Assembly (NCBI GenBank): GCA_030598385.1
Contig: JAUVQB010000052.1
Location: 1-7,753, forward strand
Direction of reading: 5' to 3'
Length of the DNA stretch: 7,753 bases
From: Alphaproteobacteria bacterium
Lineage (GTDB): Bacteria; Pseudomonadota; Alphaproteobacteria; Kiloniellales; JAKSDN01
A model generated the notes under the pieces. The model was given only the letters and a program-made list of their open reading frames with translations, made no database searches and had not been told where the DNA came from. The position numbers and the translations under genes are program-made. Shown here piece after piece: positions 1 through 6,539 of this stretch. Position 1 is the first letter of the stretch. Each line of letters opens with the position of its first letter.

Positions 1-863
1 ATCAGGGCAGCGGCTTCTCGGCCGACGCCATCCAGGTGACCCGCGAGGGCCTGCCGGTGCTGGACGGCCTGGAAACTTTTCTAAAGGGCGTGAAGCACCT
101 TTTCGATTACCGCGATTTCGAGGCGCGTGACGCCGAGGCCCCACCGCCGGTGGAGCAGGACACGGTGAGGCGGTGGCGCGAGCGTTTGGCGGCGGATGCA
201 GCGCTCGGCGAAGCGGAGGCCCTGAAGCTGTTGAGCGACTTCGGCGTGCCCGCCATCGCTTGCCAGGAGGCCACGAGCCTTGAGGAGGCTCATGCGGCAG
301 CGAAGACCCTCGGCTATCCGATCGCCCTCAAGACCGCGGCGCCGGGCATCGCCCACAAGACGGAGCGGGGCGGCGTGCATCTCGGCCTGAGCGACAAGAA
401 TGCCCTCGCGCAGGCCTACCGGGACCTGGCCGAGCGCCTTGGACCCAAGGTGCTGGTGGCCGAGATGGCGGGCGGCGCCGCCGTCGAGATGATCCTGGGC
501 CTCGTGCGCGACCCGGCCTTCGGCCCGGTCGTCGTCATCGGCAGCGGCGGCATTCATGCCGAGGTGCTGGAAGACGTGGTCTTCGCCCTACCGCCGTTCG
601 GCGCGGCGACCGCGCGGCGGCTGATCGACCGACTCAGCCTCCGGCCGCTGCTGGACGGCCCGCGCGGCGCGCCGCCGGCCGACGTCGCCGCCATTTGCCA
701 GGCGGCGGCGAGTTTTTCGGCGCTGGCCGCCTGTCTCGGCGACCGGCTCGAGAGCGTCGACGTCAATCCAGTCCTGGTGCGCCCGGACGGCTGTGTTGCG
801 GTCGACGCCAACGTGAAACCGGCTGCGGGACCTTGCGCCCAAGGCGCGAGCCAAGCAGCATGA
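1..863 (+). CDS. NDP-forming acyl-CoA synthetase, C-terminal ATP-grasp part (5' truncated by window)
   Basis: The reading frame is open from base 3 to the TGA at 861-863, so the gene begins left of the window and about 286 residues are seen. The first ~45 residues fit the end of the succinyl-CoA-ligase-like domain. The rest is an ATP-grasp_5 domain: the nucleotide-binding lysine segment PIALKTAAPGIAHKTERGGV, then GPVVVIGSGGIHAEVLEDVV, then DVNPVLVRPDG near the end. This family makes an acyl-CoA from a carboxylic acid, CoA and ATP, releasing ADP and phosphate, through a phosphohistidine formed in the part not seen here. The protein stops soon after the ATP-grasp domain, so there is no C-terminal GNAT domain as in PatZ/Pka protein acetyltransferases; a metabolic ligase is more likely. 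It lies 56 nt upstream of an aminotransferase on the same strand. The acid used is unknown. A GTG at 36 is inside the domain and is not the real start. Confidence 0.9.
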   Translation, partial: QGSGFSADAIQVTREGLPVLDGLETFLKGVKHLFDYRDFEARDAEAPPPVEQDTVRRWRERLAADAALGEAEALKLLSDFGVPAIACQEATSLEEAHAAAKTLGYPIALKTAAPGIAHKTERGGVHLGLSDKNALAQAYRDLAERLGPKVLVAEMAGGAAVEMILGLVRDPAFGPVVVIGSGGIHAEVLEDVVFALPPFGAATARRLIDRLSLRPLLDGPRGAPPADVAAICQAAASFSALAACLGDRLESVDVNPVLVRPDGCVAVDANVKPAAGPCAQGASQAA

Positions 864-907
864 GCAACGGCCTAGGTACGGTGTAAGTTAGAAAACGGCT
901 TGTCATT

Positions 908-913
908 GGAGGA
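908..913 (+). promoter_or_regulatory. Ribosome binding site of the aminotransferase gene
   Basis: GGAGGA lies 6 nt before the ATG at 920. It is a strong Shine-Dalgarno match with good spacing and fixes this start, in contrast to the downstream hydratase, which starts by overlap. Confidence 0.8.
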
Positions 914-919
914 AGCGGC

Positions 920-2347
920 ATGACCCTGCAGAATTATCCCCCGACCAAGGAACTTCAGGAAAAGGACAACCACTTCCTTCATCCCTGGGAGCTGATGAGC
1001 CTGGTGGGCCACAACGAGCGCACCATCATCGAGCGCGCCGAGGGCGTCTACGTCTACGACACCGATGGCAACCGCCTGCTCGATGCGCCCGCCGGCATGT
1101 GGTGCCAGCAGATCGGCCACGGCCGCGAGGAAATGGCCGACGCCATCCACGAGCAGGTCATGCGCATGACCTATGCCTCGCCCTGGGGCCTGGGCACGGC
1201 GCCTGCGGCAATCCTGGCCGAGAAACTGGGAGAGTTGTCGCCCGGCGACCTGAACCAGGTCTTCTTCAGCACCGGCGGCTCGGAAGCGGTGGATTCGGCG
1301 CTGCGCTTCGTCATGTTCTACTTCAACAACATCGGCCAACCCGACAAGAAGCACATCATCTCGCGTCAAAAAGCCTATCACGGCTGCACCTACCTGGGCT
1401 CCTCCGTCTCGGGCAAGGAACGCGACAAGAGCTGGTTCGACTTCGAGACCGGATTCATTCACCACATCTCCGACCCCAACCCCTACCGCCGCCCGGACGG
1501 GATGAGCGTGGAGGAGTTCGGCGACTTCCTGGTCGAGGAGCTGGAAAACAAGATCAAGGAACTGGGGCCCGACAAGGTGGCGGCGTTCATCGCCGAGCCA
1601 ATCCTCGGCGCCGGCGGCGTCAGCGTGCCGCCGGAGGGCTATCACCGCCGCACCTGGGAGGTCTGCAAATCCTACGACGTGCTCTACATCTCGGACGAGG
1701 TGGTGACGGCCTTCGGGCGTCTCGGCCATTGGTTCGCCTCCAAGGACGTGTTCGACATCGAGCCCGACATCATCACCGTGGCCAAGGGCATCACCTCCGG
1801 CTATCTTCCGATGGGCGCGACCTTGATCTCCGACCGCTTGATGAGCCGGATCAGCGGCGGCGAGGAGAACGACTCCGTCTTCTCCTGCGGCTACACCTAT
1901 TCCGGTCACCCGGTGGTCTCAGCCGCCGCGCTCAAGAACATCGAGATCATGGAGCGCGAGAACCTGCTGGCGCACGTCCGCGAGGTCGGCCCTTACATGC
2001 AGGAGAAGCTGCAGGAGCTAAACGACATCGCCATCGTCGGCAACGTGCGCGGCAAGGGGCTGATGGGCTGCGTCGAGTGCGTCATCGGCAAGGACAACCG
2101 CGACCCCCTGACCATGGACTACGAGATCGGCAACCGCATCGACGCCCACTGCCAGGCGCTCGGCCTCCTGGTCCGGCCGCTCGTCAACATGTGCGTCATG
2201 TCGCCGCCGCTCATCATCACCAAGGCGCAGATCGACGAAATGGTCGGCATCCTGCGCCAGGGTATCGAGAAGGCGATGGACGACGTGGCGCGCGAGGGCC
2301 TGTGGAGCGGTCCCGCGCAAATCATGGGCGGCCCCAGCGTGGCATGA
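920..2347 (+). CDS. Class III PLP-dependent aminotransferase (omega-amine/omega-amino acid type)
   Basis: This 475-residue protein has the normal length and all hallmarks of a fold-type I class III aminotransferase. Visible motifs are the phosphate-binding STGGSEAVDSA (118-128), YHG (153-155, cofactor stacking), AEP (225-227), SDEVVTAFGR (258-267) with D259 as partner of the pyridine nitrogen, and VAKGITSGYLPMGA with K289 as the Schiff-base lysine. The ATG has the strong RBS at 908-913. Such enzymes move an amino group from a terminal amine (beta-alanine, GABA, putrescine, taurine and similar) to pyruvate or 2-oxoglutarate in the cytosol; the substrate cannot be chosen from motifs. It sits between an acyl-CoA synthetase and an enoyl-CoA hydratase, so its product is probably a semialdehyde or oxo-acid entering CoA-ester breakdown. 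Its TGA overlaps the next ATG by 4 nt, implying coupled translation. Confidence 0.95.
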   Translation: MTLQNYPPTKELQEKDNHFLHPWELMSLVGHNERTIIERAEGVYVYDTDGNRLLDAPAGMWCQQIGHGREEMADAIHEQVMRMTYASPWGLGTAPAAILAEKLGELSPGDLNQVFFSTGGSEAVDSALRFVMFYFNNIGQPDKKHIISRQKAYHGCTYLGSSVSGKERDKSWFDFETGFIHHISDPNPYRRPDGMSVEEFGDFLVEELENKIKELGPDKVAAFIAEPILGAGGVSVPPEGYHRRTWEVCKSYDVLYISDEVVTAFGRLGHWFASKDVFDIEPDIITVAKGITSGYLPMGATLISDRLMSRISGGEENDSVFSCGYTYSGHPVVSAAALKNIEIMERENLLAHVREVGPYMQEKLQELNDIAIVGNVRGKGLMGCVECVIGKDNRDPLTMDYEIGNRIDAHCQALGLLVRPLVNMCVMSPPLIITKAQIDEMVGILRQGIEKAMDDVAREGLWSGPAQIMGGPSVA

Positions 2348-3156
2348 GCGAGAACCCCGCGGACCCGGGCACGGTACGCTCGGAGCGCGACGGGCCGGTC
2401 GCTGCCCTCATCCTCGACCGCCCGGAAAAGCTGAACGCCATCACGCCGGCCATGACCGCGGCCCTCAATAGTGCGCTCGACGCGGCCGAGGCCGACGAGG
2501 GCGTCCGTGCGATCGTCGTCGCGGGCGCGGGGCGCGCCTTTTCCGCCGGCTTCGACCTCGAGGCGGGCGAGTGGGACAGCCTCGACAAGATCCGCCGCGA
2601 GATGCAGGCCGACTTCGATCTCATCCTGCGCTTCTGGACCAGCCCCAAGCCGACCATCGCGGCGATCCACGGCCACTGCCTCGGAGGCGCGCTGGAGCTG
2701 GCGCTCGCTTGCGACCTGACGGTGGCCTCGGAGGACTGCCGCCTGGGCGAGCCGGAGGTGAAGTTCGGCAGCGGCATCGTCGCCATGCTGCTGCCCTGGA
2801 TCACCGGGCCCAAGCAGGCAAAGGAGCTCTTGCTGACCGGCGACCAGCGGGTCAGCGCGCGCCGCGCCTACGACATGGGGCTGGTCAATCGCGTCGTGCC
2901 GACGGGCGAAGAGCGCACCGCGGCGATCGCGCTGGCCCGTGAAATCGCCAGGAACGACACGGCGGCCGTGCGCCTCACCAAGCTTGCCGTCAACCGCAGC
3001 TATGAGGTCATGGGCCTGCGCCGGGCGCTCGACCAGGCCTTCGAGCTGGGCGTCGAGGCGGAGGCCAGCGAGACTCCCGAATCCAAGGCCTTCAACGAGA
3101 TCCTGGCAAAAGACGGCGCCAAGGCGGCGCTCGCCTGGCGGGCCCGGCAGGCGTGA
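2344..3156 (+). CDS. Enoyl-CoA hydratase/isomerase (crotonase family)
   Basis: A 270-residue crotonase, the usual length. The N-terminal strand VAALILDRPEKLNAI is typical. SAGFD (67-71) forms one oxyanion-hole arm and GHCLGGALELALACD (110-124) the other. Both glutamates of hydratases are present: E118 corresponds to rat E144 and E138 (in GEPEV) to rat E164, so hydration of a 2-enoyl-CoA is the best guess; other crotonase reactions are not excluded. The start overlaps the aminotransferase stop as ATGA with no own Shine-Dalgarno visible outside the upstream gene, so the two are probably made in fixed ratio. The same frame stays open far upstream inside the aminotransferase, but that is a high-GC shadow. 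The stop codon lies in the first copy of a 16-bp tandem duplication. Confidence 0.93.
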   Translation: MSENPADPGTVRSERDGPVAALILDRPEKLNAITPAMTAALNSALDAAEADEGVRAIVVAGAGRAFSAGFDLEAGEWDSLDKIRREMQADFDLILRFWTSPKPTIAAIHGHCLGGALELALACDLTVASEDCRLGEPEVKFGSGIVAMLLPWITGPKQAKELLLTGDQRVSARRAYDMGLVNRVVPTGEERTAAIALAREIARNDTAAVRLTKLAVNRSYEVMGLRRALDQAFELGVEAEASETPESKAFNEILAKDGAKAALAWRARQA

Positions 3157-3178
3157 CGGCCAGCAGGCGTGACGGCAA
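3147..3178 (+). repeat. 16-bp tandem duplication spanning the hydratase stop codon
   Basis: GCAGGCGTGACGGCCA (3147-3162) is followed directly by GCAGGCGTGACGGCAA (3163-3178), 15 of 16 bases identical. The first copy contains the TGA stop at 3154-3156. Because 16 is not a multiple of 3, the second copy is in another frame. It looks like recent slippage. Confidence 0.85.
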
Positions 3179-3214
3179 TGCGCCGCTCGCCTCGCCTTCA
3201 AAGGAACTGACGAT

Positions 3215-3676
3215 ATGCTGAAAATCACCCAGGTCGACCACCTCGGCATCCGCATCAGCGACATCGCGCGATCGCGCGCATTCTACCAGCAGCTCGGCTT
3301 CGCGGTAGTGCGCGACGCCGGCTACGAAGACGGCCATCCGGTCATCCTCGTGCACCCCAGCGGCGTGGTCGTGAACCTGCTCGGCCCGAGCACCGCCGAG
3401 GAAGGCACCAATATGCTGATGGACGTGACCGACAAGTATTCCGGCTACACCCACGCGGCGCTCCGGGTCGAATCGATCGACGAAACCGTTGCCGCGCTTG
3501 GAGAGATGGGCATCGCCATCACCGGCGGCCCGGCGCGCTTCAGCGACGACATGGTCTCCCTTTTCATCCGCGACCCGGACCGCAACGTCATCGAGCTGAC
3601 CGAACACGGCGGCCGCGACCTGGAGCCGGGCAACGAGGACCAGGGGGAACGGGCGTCCTACCGCGATCACCCGTGA
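3215..3676 (+). CDS. VOC-family (glyoxalase/bleomycin resistance/dioxygenase fold) protein
   Basis: A 153-residue single VOC protein. Two beta-alpha-beta-beta-beta modules are seen: the first begins VDHLGIRISDIARSRAFYQQ (7-26), the second THAALRVESIDETVAALGEM (79-98) and closes with IRDPDRNVIELTEHG. H9, H80 and E127 fall at the places usually holding divalent metal ligands, so a metal-dependent lyase, isomerase or epimerase is plausible. The residues after about 132 are polar and probably a disordered tail. The ATG follows AAAGGAA about 9 nt upstream. It comes 58 nt after the hydratase on the same strand and is likely the last gene of the operon. Family members include glyoxalase I, methylmalonyl-CoA epimerase and fosfomycin enzymes; the exact reaction is not readable here. 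No clear terminator follows the stop. Confidence 0.85.
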   Translation: MLKITQVDHLGIRISDIARSRAFYQQLGFAVVRDAGYEDGHPVILVHPSGVVVNLLGPSTAEEGTNMLMDVTDKYSGYTHAALRVESIDETVAALGEMGIAITGGPARFSDDMVSLFIRDPDRNVIELTEHGGRDLEPGNEDQGERASYRDHP

Positions 3677-3682
3677 GTAAGC

Positions 3683-3886
3683 TCAACACGCGGTATGAAA
3701 GAGCCCGCCGACAAGCGCGATCTTCGCGAGCGCCGCCGGGATACGCCTCGGCGCCCTTGAAAACGCTTTTCGAACCACCCTTGGAGTCAGTGGGCCGTCC
3801 ACTTCGATCCGTCCCCAATCAAGCTTGGCGATACGCGGCGTCCGTGGCGTGGGTGGCGGGGTGTCCGAAGACCTGTCCATGAACAT
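3683..3886 (-). pseudogene. Decayed Mth938-domain (AAMDC/DUF498-like) gene
   Basis: Read on the minus strand, this open frame starts at ATG 3886 or, better, ATG 3880, which has GGGAGGG 6 nt upstream (3887-3893). It gives 65-67 residues; the family is normally about 120. The start contains PRIAKLDWGRIEVDG, like the N-terminal strand of Mth938-domain proteins (human AAMDC has an equivalent LSWG segment), and the end is VGGLFHTAC, matching the family's invariant C-terminal VGG-FHSTC. The middle in this frame is unrelated, but bases 3723-3761 in a second minus frame encode FKGAEAYPGGARE, matching the family's KD-K-PGG-RE segment. The WDWRET region and the central domain are absent. So the gene has a frameshift and an internal deletion of roughly 65 codons. 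The identification comes from remembered family motifs, not a search. It ends 6 nt from the convergent VOC stop. Confidence 0.58.
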
Positions 3887-3951
3887 CCCTCCCGCGCCAA
3901 GTCTAGGCTCGCGCGCGGATCATGCTAGCGACGGGAACCGAAGGGTTGGCG

Positions 3952-3965
3952 GGAACGCGCGTTCC
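3952..3965. repeat. 14-bp perfect palindrome
   Basis: GGAACGCGCGTTCC is its own reverse complement. It lies about 107 bp before the methyltransferase start and about 65 bp upstream of the decayed minus-strand gene, in a divergent intergenic position where an operator would fit. In DNA this GC-rich, chance is also possible. Confidence 0.4.
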
Positions 3966-4072
3966 GGCGCGGCCGGATCGCGTCCGACGGCGCACTCGTG
4001 CGAGGATTAAGCGTCTGGGCGATGCGGCCGGCGATAAGGCTTGCCACCACCGCCAGTGCGAACTGATCAACC

Positions 4073-4654
4073 ATGGCTTTCGCTCTCCTTTCTCTCGTCT
4101 TGGTCCTGGCGGCCTTCGCCCTGATGTTGGGCTATACGATCCGCACCGGGATCTCGCCGGTGCCGACCACGCCCAGGGTGGCCGATGAAATCTTCGCCGC
4201 GTGCCCGCCCGAGAGCCTGATCCCGCCGGAAGCCGGCAACGTCGTTTACGAGCTGGGCTCGGGCTGGGGAAACCTCGCCATGGCGTTGGCGAAACGCTTC
4301 CCGGAACGTGCGGTCGTCGGTTACGAGCTGTCGCCCCTGCCCTGGTTGGTCTCGCGGCTGCTGTTGCGCCTTCGGCCACGTCCGAACCTGGCATTGCACC
4401 GGGCGGATTTCATGGCGGCCGATCTCAGCGATGCCGCCCTCGTCGTCTGCTATCTCTATCCGGGCGCCATGCGCCGGTTGCGGGAGAAGCTGGAACGGGA
4501 GCTGCCGGCCGGCGCCCTGGTTGTCAGCAACGCCTTCCTGGTGCCCGGCTGGCAGCCCAATTCAGTGCGGCACGCGGCGGATCAGTACGAAACGGCGGTC
4601 TACCTCTACCGCATGCCCCCGGAGCCGGAGTCCGAGCTGACGGTGGCGCCGTAA
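4073..4654 (+). CDS. Membrane-anchored SAM-dependent methyltransferase, FAM173-like
   Basis: A 193-residue protein with one N-terminal hydrophobic helix (about 3-22), a short linker with GISPVPTTPRVADEIFAA, then a class I methyltransferase domain. Motif I is YELGSGWGNLA (59-69); the acidic end of strand 2 is E85 in GYELSPLPW, which should hold the SAM ribose; ADF and AADLSDAALVVCYLYP (116-130) follow where motif IV lies, then the amphipathic RRLREKLERELPAGALVVS. This order (membrane helix, pre-domain segment, GSG motif, GYELSP, LYP, LE-EL-GA--V) is that of FAM173 proteins, whose eukaryotic members methylate lysines of ATP synthase subunit c and of the ADP/ATP translocase. The bacterial target is unknown. 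An in-frame TGA at 4064 makes the ATG at 4073 the earliest start; the RBS is poor. The gene ends 9 nt from the convergent fusion gene. Confidence 0.82.
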   Translation: MAFALLSLVLVLAAFALMLGYTIRTGISPVPTTPRVADEIFAACPPESLIPPEAGNVVYELGSGWGNLAMALAKRFPERAVVGYELSPLPWLVSRLLLRLRPRPNLALHRADFMAADLSDAALVVCYLYPGAMRRLREKLERELPAGALVVSNAFLVPGWQPNSVRHAADQYETAVYLYRMPPEPESELTVAP

Positions 4655-4663
4655 CCTCGACCT

Positions 4664-6532
4664 CTAGTTGGGGCCGTCTTGGGCGAGGTCCCGGTTGCGC
4701 CGGGCGATGGTGCCGGCCGGCGGGGGCCGATACAGCTTGCCCACGGGCAATTGGGTGCGGATCCAGTCCTGGAACCCCTTCACCACGATCTCCTTGTCGG
4801 ACAGCAGGCCGACATCGTAGGCGCTCGAGCCGAGGCCGCCCTGCACCGAAAGGGTGAGCGCGTTGTCCTCGTCCTGGACCCGCCGGTTGATGCGGCTGCC
4901 GAGGTAGCGCGCCGCGCGGGTCTCGCGCCGTTCGTCGGGCAGCGCATAGGTGCGCCCGCGTAGGAGGCACTCGCCCGGCGCCAGCGGCACCAACTGGAAG
5001 AAGTCCATCTTGTCGGCGTAGACGTCGAAGCTGATGTTGGGGAACAGGGTGACGTAGGTCCAACGCCGGCGCAGCTCCTCCGGCAAGTGTTCGAGGTTCG
5101 GCAGGAGCTTCTGGTAATGGCGGACGCTCCAGGTGCGCTGGGGATTCTCCTTCATGCGGTGGCTGAGGCGCGACGCGCCGCTCGGCGCAACCTCGCGGTC
5201 GTAATCGCGCTCCATCAGGGCCGCGAGGCCGGGATGGCCGGTGATGAAGTGATAGTCCTCCAGATAGTTGTCCATCGCGTTCTTCCAGTCGACCGCAATG
5301 GGCTCGTTCCACCTCTTCTCGATGGGCACCATGTCCTCGAAGCGGTAGTGGGAGAGCTCTTCCGTATAGGGCGCCAGGCGCTCGGCGACACTCGGCCCGT
5401 CGCCGGCGAAACGGATGAAGACGAAGCCCAGGTAGATCTCCAGGTCGAGCGTCTTGAGGCCATAAGCGCTCTGGTCGAGGCCTTGAAAGGTTTCAGCCGC
5501 GGGTATGCCCTTCAGGCGGCCGTCGAGTTCGTAGGTCCAGCCATGGTAGGGGCAGGTGATCGCGCGCTTGCAGGTACCCTGCCCGCCCGTGACCACGGCA
5601 TGGGCGCGGTGGCGGCAGACGTTGTGGAAGGCGCGCAGCTCGCCGTCCTTGCCGCGAATCACGAAGGCGCGTTCGCCCAACATCTCGAAGGTCATGTAGT
5701 CGCCAACTTCCGGCACGTCGTTCACATGGCCGACGATCTGCCATGACGGCAGGAAGATCCGCTCGCGCTCGAGGGCGAAGAATTCCGCGTTGTTATAGGT
5801 CCAGGCGGGCAGCGTGACAGGGGGCTGTTCAGGAGCGAGCGGGTCCGTCTCGTCCATGCTTCGCACGCTTTCCCGCGCCGGCATCGCGAAGCGCGCCGGA
5901 CAGACGCTCGCCAGGTAGCTCAGGCAGAGGTCGCGGGCCGCCGCCCGGTCGAAAGCCTCGCCCTCGAACAGAATCTCCTGCCACTGGCTTTCCAGCAGGC
6001 CGACGAGCCCCCAGGCCAGCGCCTTCGACTTTGCCGCGCTATTCGCGTCCAGCTCGCCGAACATTCGGCGGAACAGCGAGGACACGAGCTGGAAGTAGCG
6101 CCGGTCGAGCTCGCCACAGACCGCGAGATAATCGGCGCGGGCGCGGGATTCGGCGATGAAGGCGTACCAGACCGGTACCTTCACCGGGTCGGCCACTTCC
6201 GGATCCAGCATCACGTCGATCAGGGCAAGGATCCCGGCGCCCGCATCCTCCCGCCCGGTCTCGGCCACCGACGCGATCGCCGCATCGAAGTCCTCGCCGA
6301 GCTGCCGCAGCGTCGCCAGCAGCAGAGCTTCCTTGCTGTTGAAATGGAAGTTGACCGAGGCGGCCGTCAGCCCGGCGCCGGCCGCAACCTTGGCCAGCGT
6401 CACGTTGGACAGCCCGTGCTCGGAAATCGCCGCCACGGCGGCGGCGATGAGCTGGCCGCGCCGCGCCGCCCCGGCATGCTGGGCCGCCCCCTGAACCGCC
6501 GCCTGAGCCGCTTGGGCCTTCTCAAGCTGCAT
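4664..6532 (-). CDS. Fusion protein: BetI/TetR-type repressor joined to Rieske non-haem iron oxygenase alpha subunit
   Basis: One open frame of 622 residues with no stop between two full-length domains. Residues ~24-75 are a TetR DNA-binding domain (RRGQLIAAAVAAISEHG, then the HTH VTLAKVAAGAGLTAASVNFH, 44-63); ~76-215 are an all-helical ligand domain resembling BetI (WYAFIAESRARADYLAV, 122-138). Residues ~227-622 are a Rieske oxygenase: cluster ligands C306, H308, C327 and H330 (CRH, 18 residues, CPYH), then the mononuclear iron site in NYLEDYHFITGHPG (422-435) with H428, H433 and probably D556 in VQDEDNAL. E425 occupies the bridging position. Each half has the normal length of a stand-alone protein. 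The repressor start has a strong RBS; the only obvious start for a separate oxygenase, M226 (ATG at 5857), has no good one. No ferredoxin or reductase gene is in the window, so electrons must come from elsewhere. BetI-like sensing plus bridging Glu suggests a quaternary or N-methyl amine; this is inference. Confidence 0.92.
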   Translation of the reverse strand: MQLEKAQAAQAAVQGAAQHAGAARRGQLIAAAVAAISEHGLSNVTLAKVAAGAGLTAASVNFHFNSKEALLLATLRQLGEDFDAAIASVAETGREDAGAGILALIDVMLDPEVADPVKVPVWYAFIAESRARADYLAVCGELDRRYFQLVSSLFRRMFGELDANSAAKSKALAWGLVGLLESQWQEILFEGEAFDRAAARDLCLSYLASVCPARFAMPARESVRSMDETDPLAPEQPPVTLPAWTYNNAEFFALERERIFLPSWQIVGHVNDVPEVGDYMTFEMLGERAFVIRGKDGELRAFHNVCRHRAHAVVTGGQGTCKRAITCPYHGWTYELDGRLKGIPAAETFQGLDQSAYGLKTLDLEIYLGFVFIRFAGDGPSVAERLAPYTEELSHYRFEDMVPIEKRWNEPIAVDWKNAMDNYLEDYHFITGHPGLAALMERDYDREVAPSGASRLSHRMKENPQRTWSVRHYQKLLPNLEHLPEELRRRWTYVTLFPNISFDVYADKMDFFQLVPLAPGECLLRGRTYALPDERRETRAARYLGSRINRRVQDEDNALTLSVQGGLGSSAYDVGLLSDKEIVVKGFQDWIRTQLPVGKLYRPPPAGTIARRNRDLAQDGPN

Positions 6533-6539
6533 GGAACTT

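Larger units (their letters stand above)
3677..4072. other. Gap without intact gene between VOC and methyltransferase genes
   Basis: This 396-bp stretch contains the decayed Mth938-domain gene on the minus strand (3683-3886) and a 14-bp perfect palindrome (3952-3965). Reading the remaining ~185 bp in all frames gave only short, arginine-rich open frames with nothing I recognise. No strong hairpin followed by a T-run was found after the VOC gene. No good Shine-Dalgarno sequence precedes the methyltransferase ATG at 4073. Confidence 0.6.

Noticed and set aside
1099..2343. The hydratase frame is open for about 415 codons upstream of its ATG, suggesting a long 685-residue protein.
   Set aside because: The extra part is arginine- and histidine-rich with no domain and lies in a wrong frame of the clearly coding aminotransferase. 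It is a high-GC shadow; the ATGA overlap gives the proper start.
3723..3775. Hairpin arms GCGCCG and CGGCGC with a 13-nt loop, followed by GAAAACGCTTTTC, considered as a terminator for the VOC gene.
   Set aside because: The stem is only 6 bp, the loop is long and no T-run follows. It also falls within the Mth938-like remnant, which explains the sequence.
3673..3882. A 69-residue + strand frame whose GTG overlaps the VOC stop (GTGA).
   Set aside because: Composition is like random GC-rich DNA, and the opposite strand carries recognisable Mth938-domain segments.
3925..4074. A 49-residue minus-strand frame starting MVDQFALAVVASLIAGRIAQ with a hydrophobic segment and AAGGAG 10 nt before its ATG.
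   Set aside because: The second half is arginine-rich low-complexity sequence, it resembles nothing I know, and its start sits within the methyltransferase start (CCATGG). A membrane peptide is possible but unsupported.
4524..5312. Long alternative minus-strand frames inside the Rieske region and long + strand frames opposite it.
   Set aside because: They have shadow composition (runs of Arg, Pro, Ala) while the fusion frame carries all Rieske and iron-site motifs.
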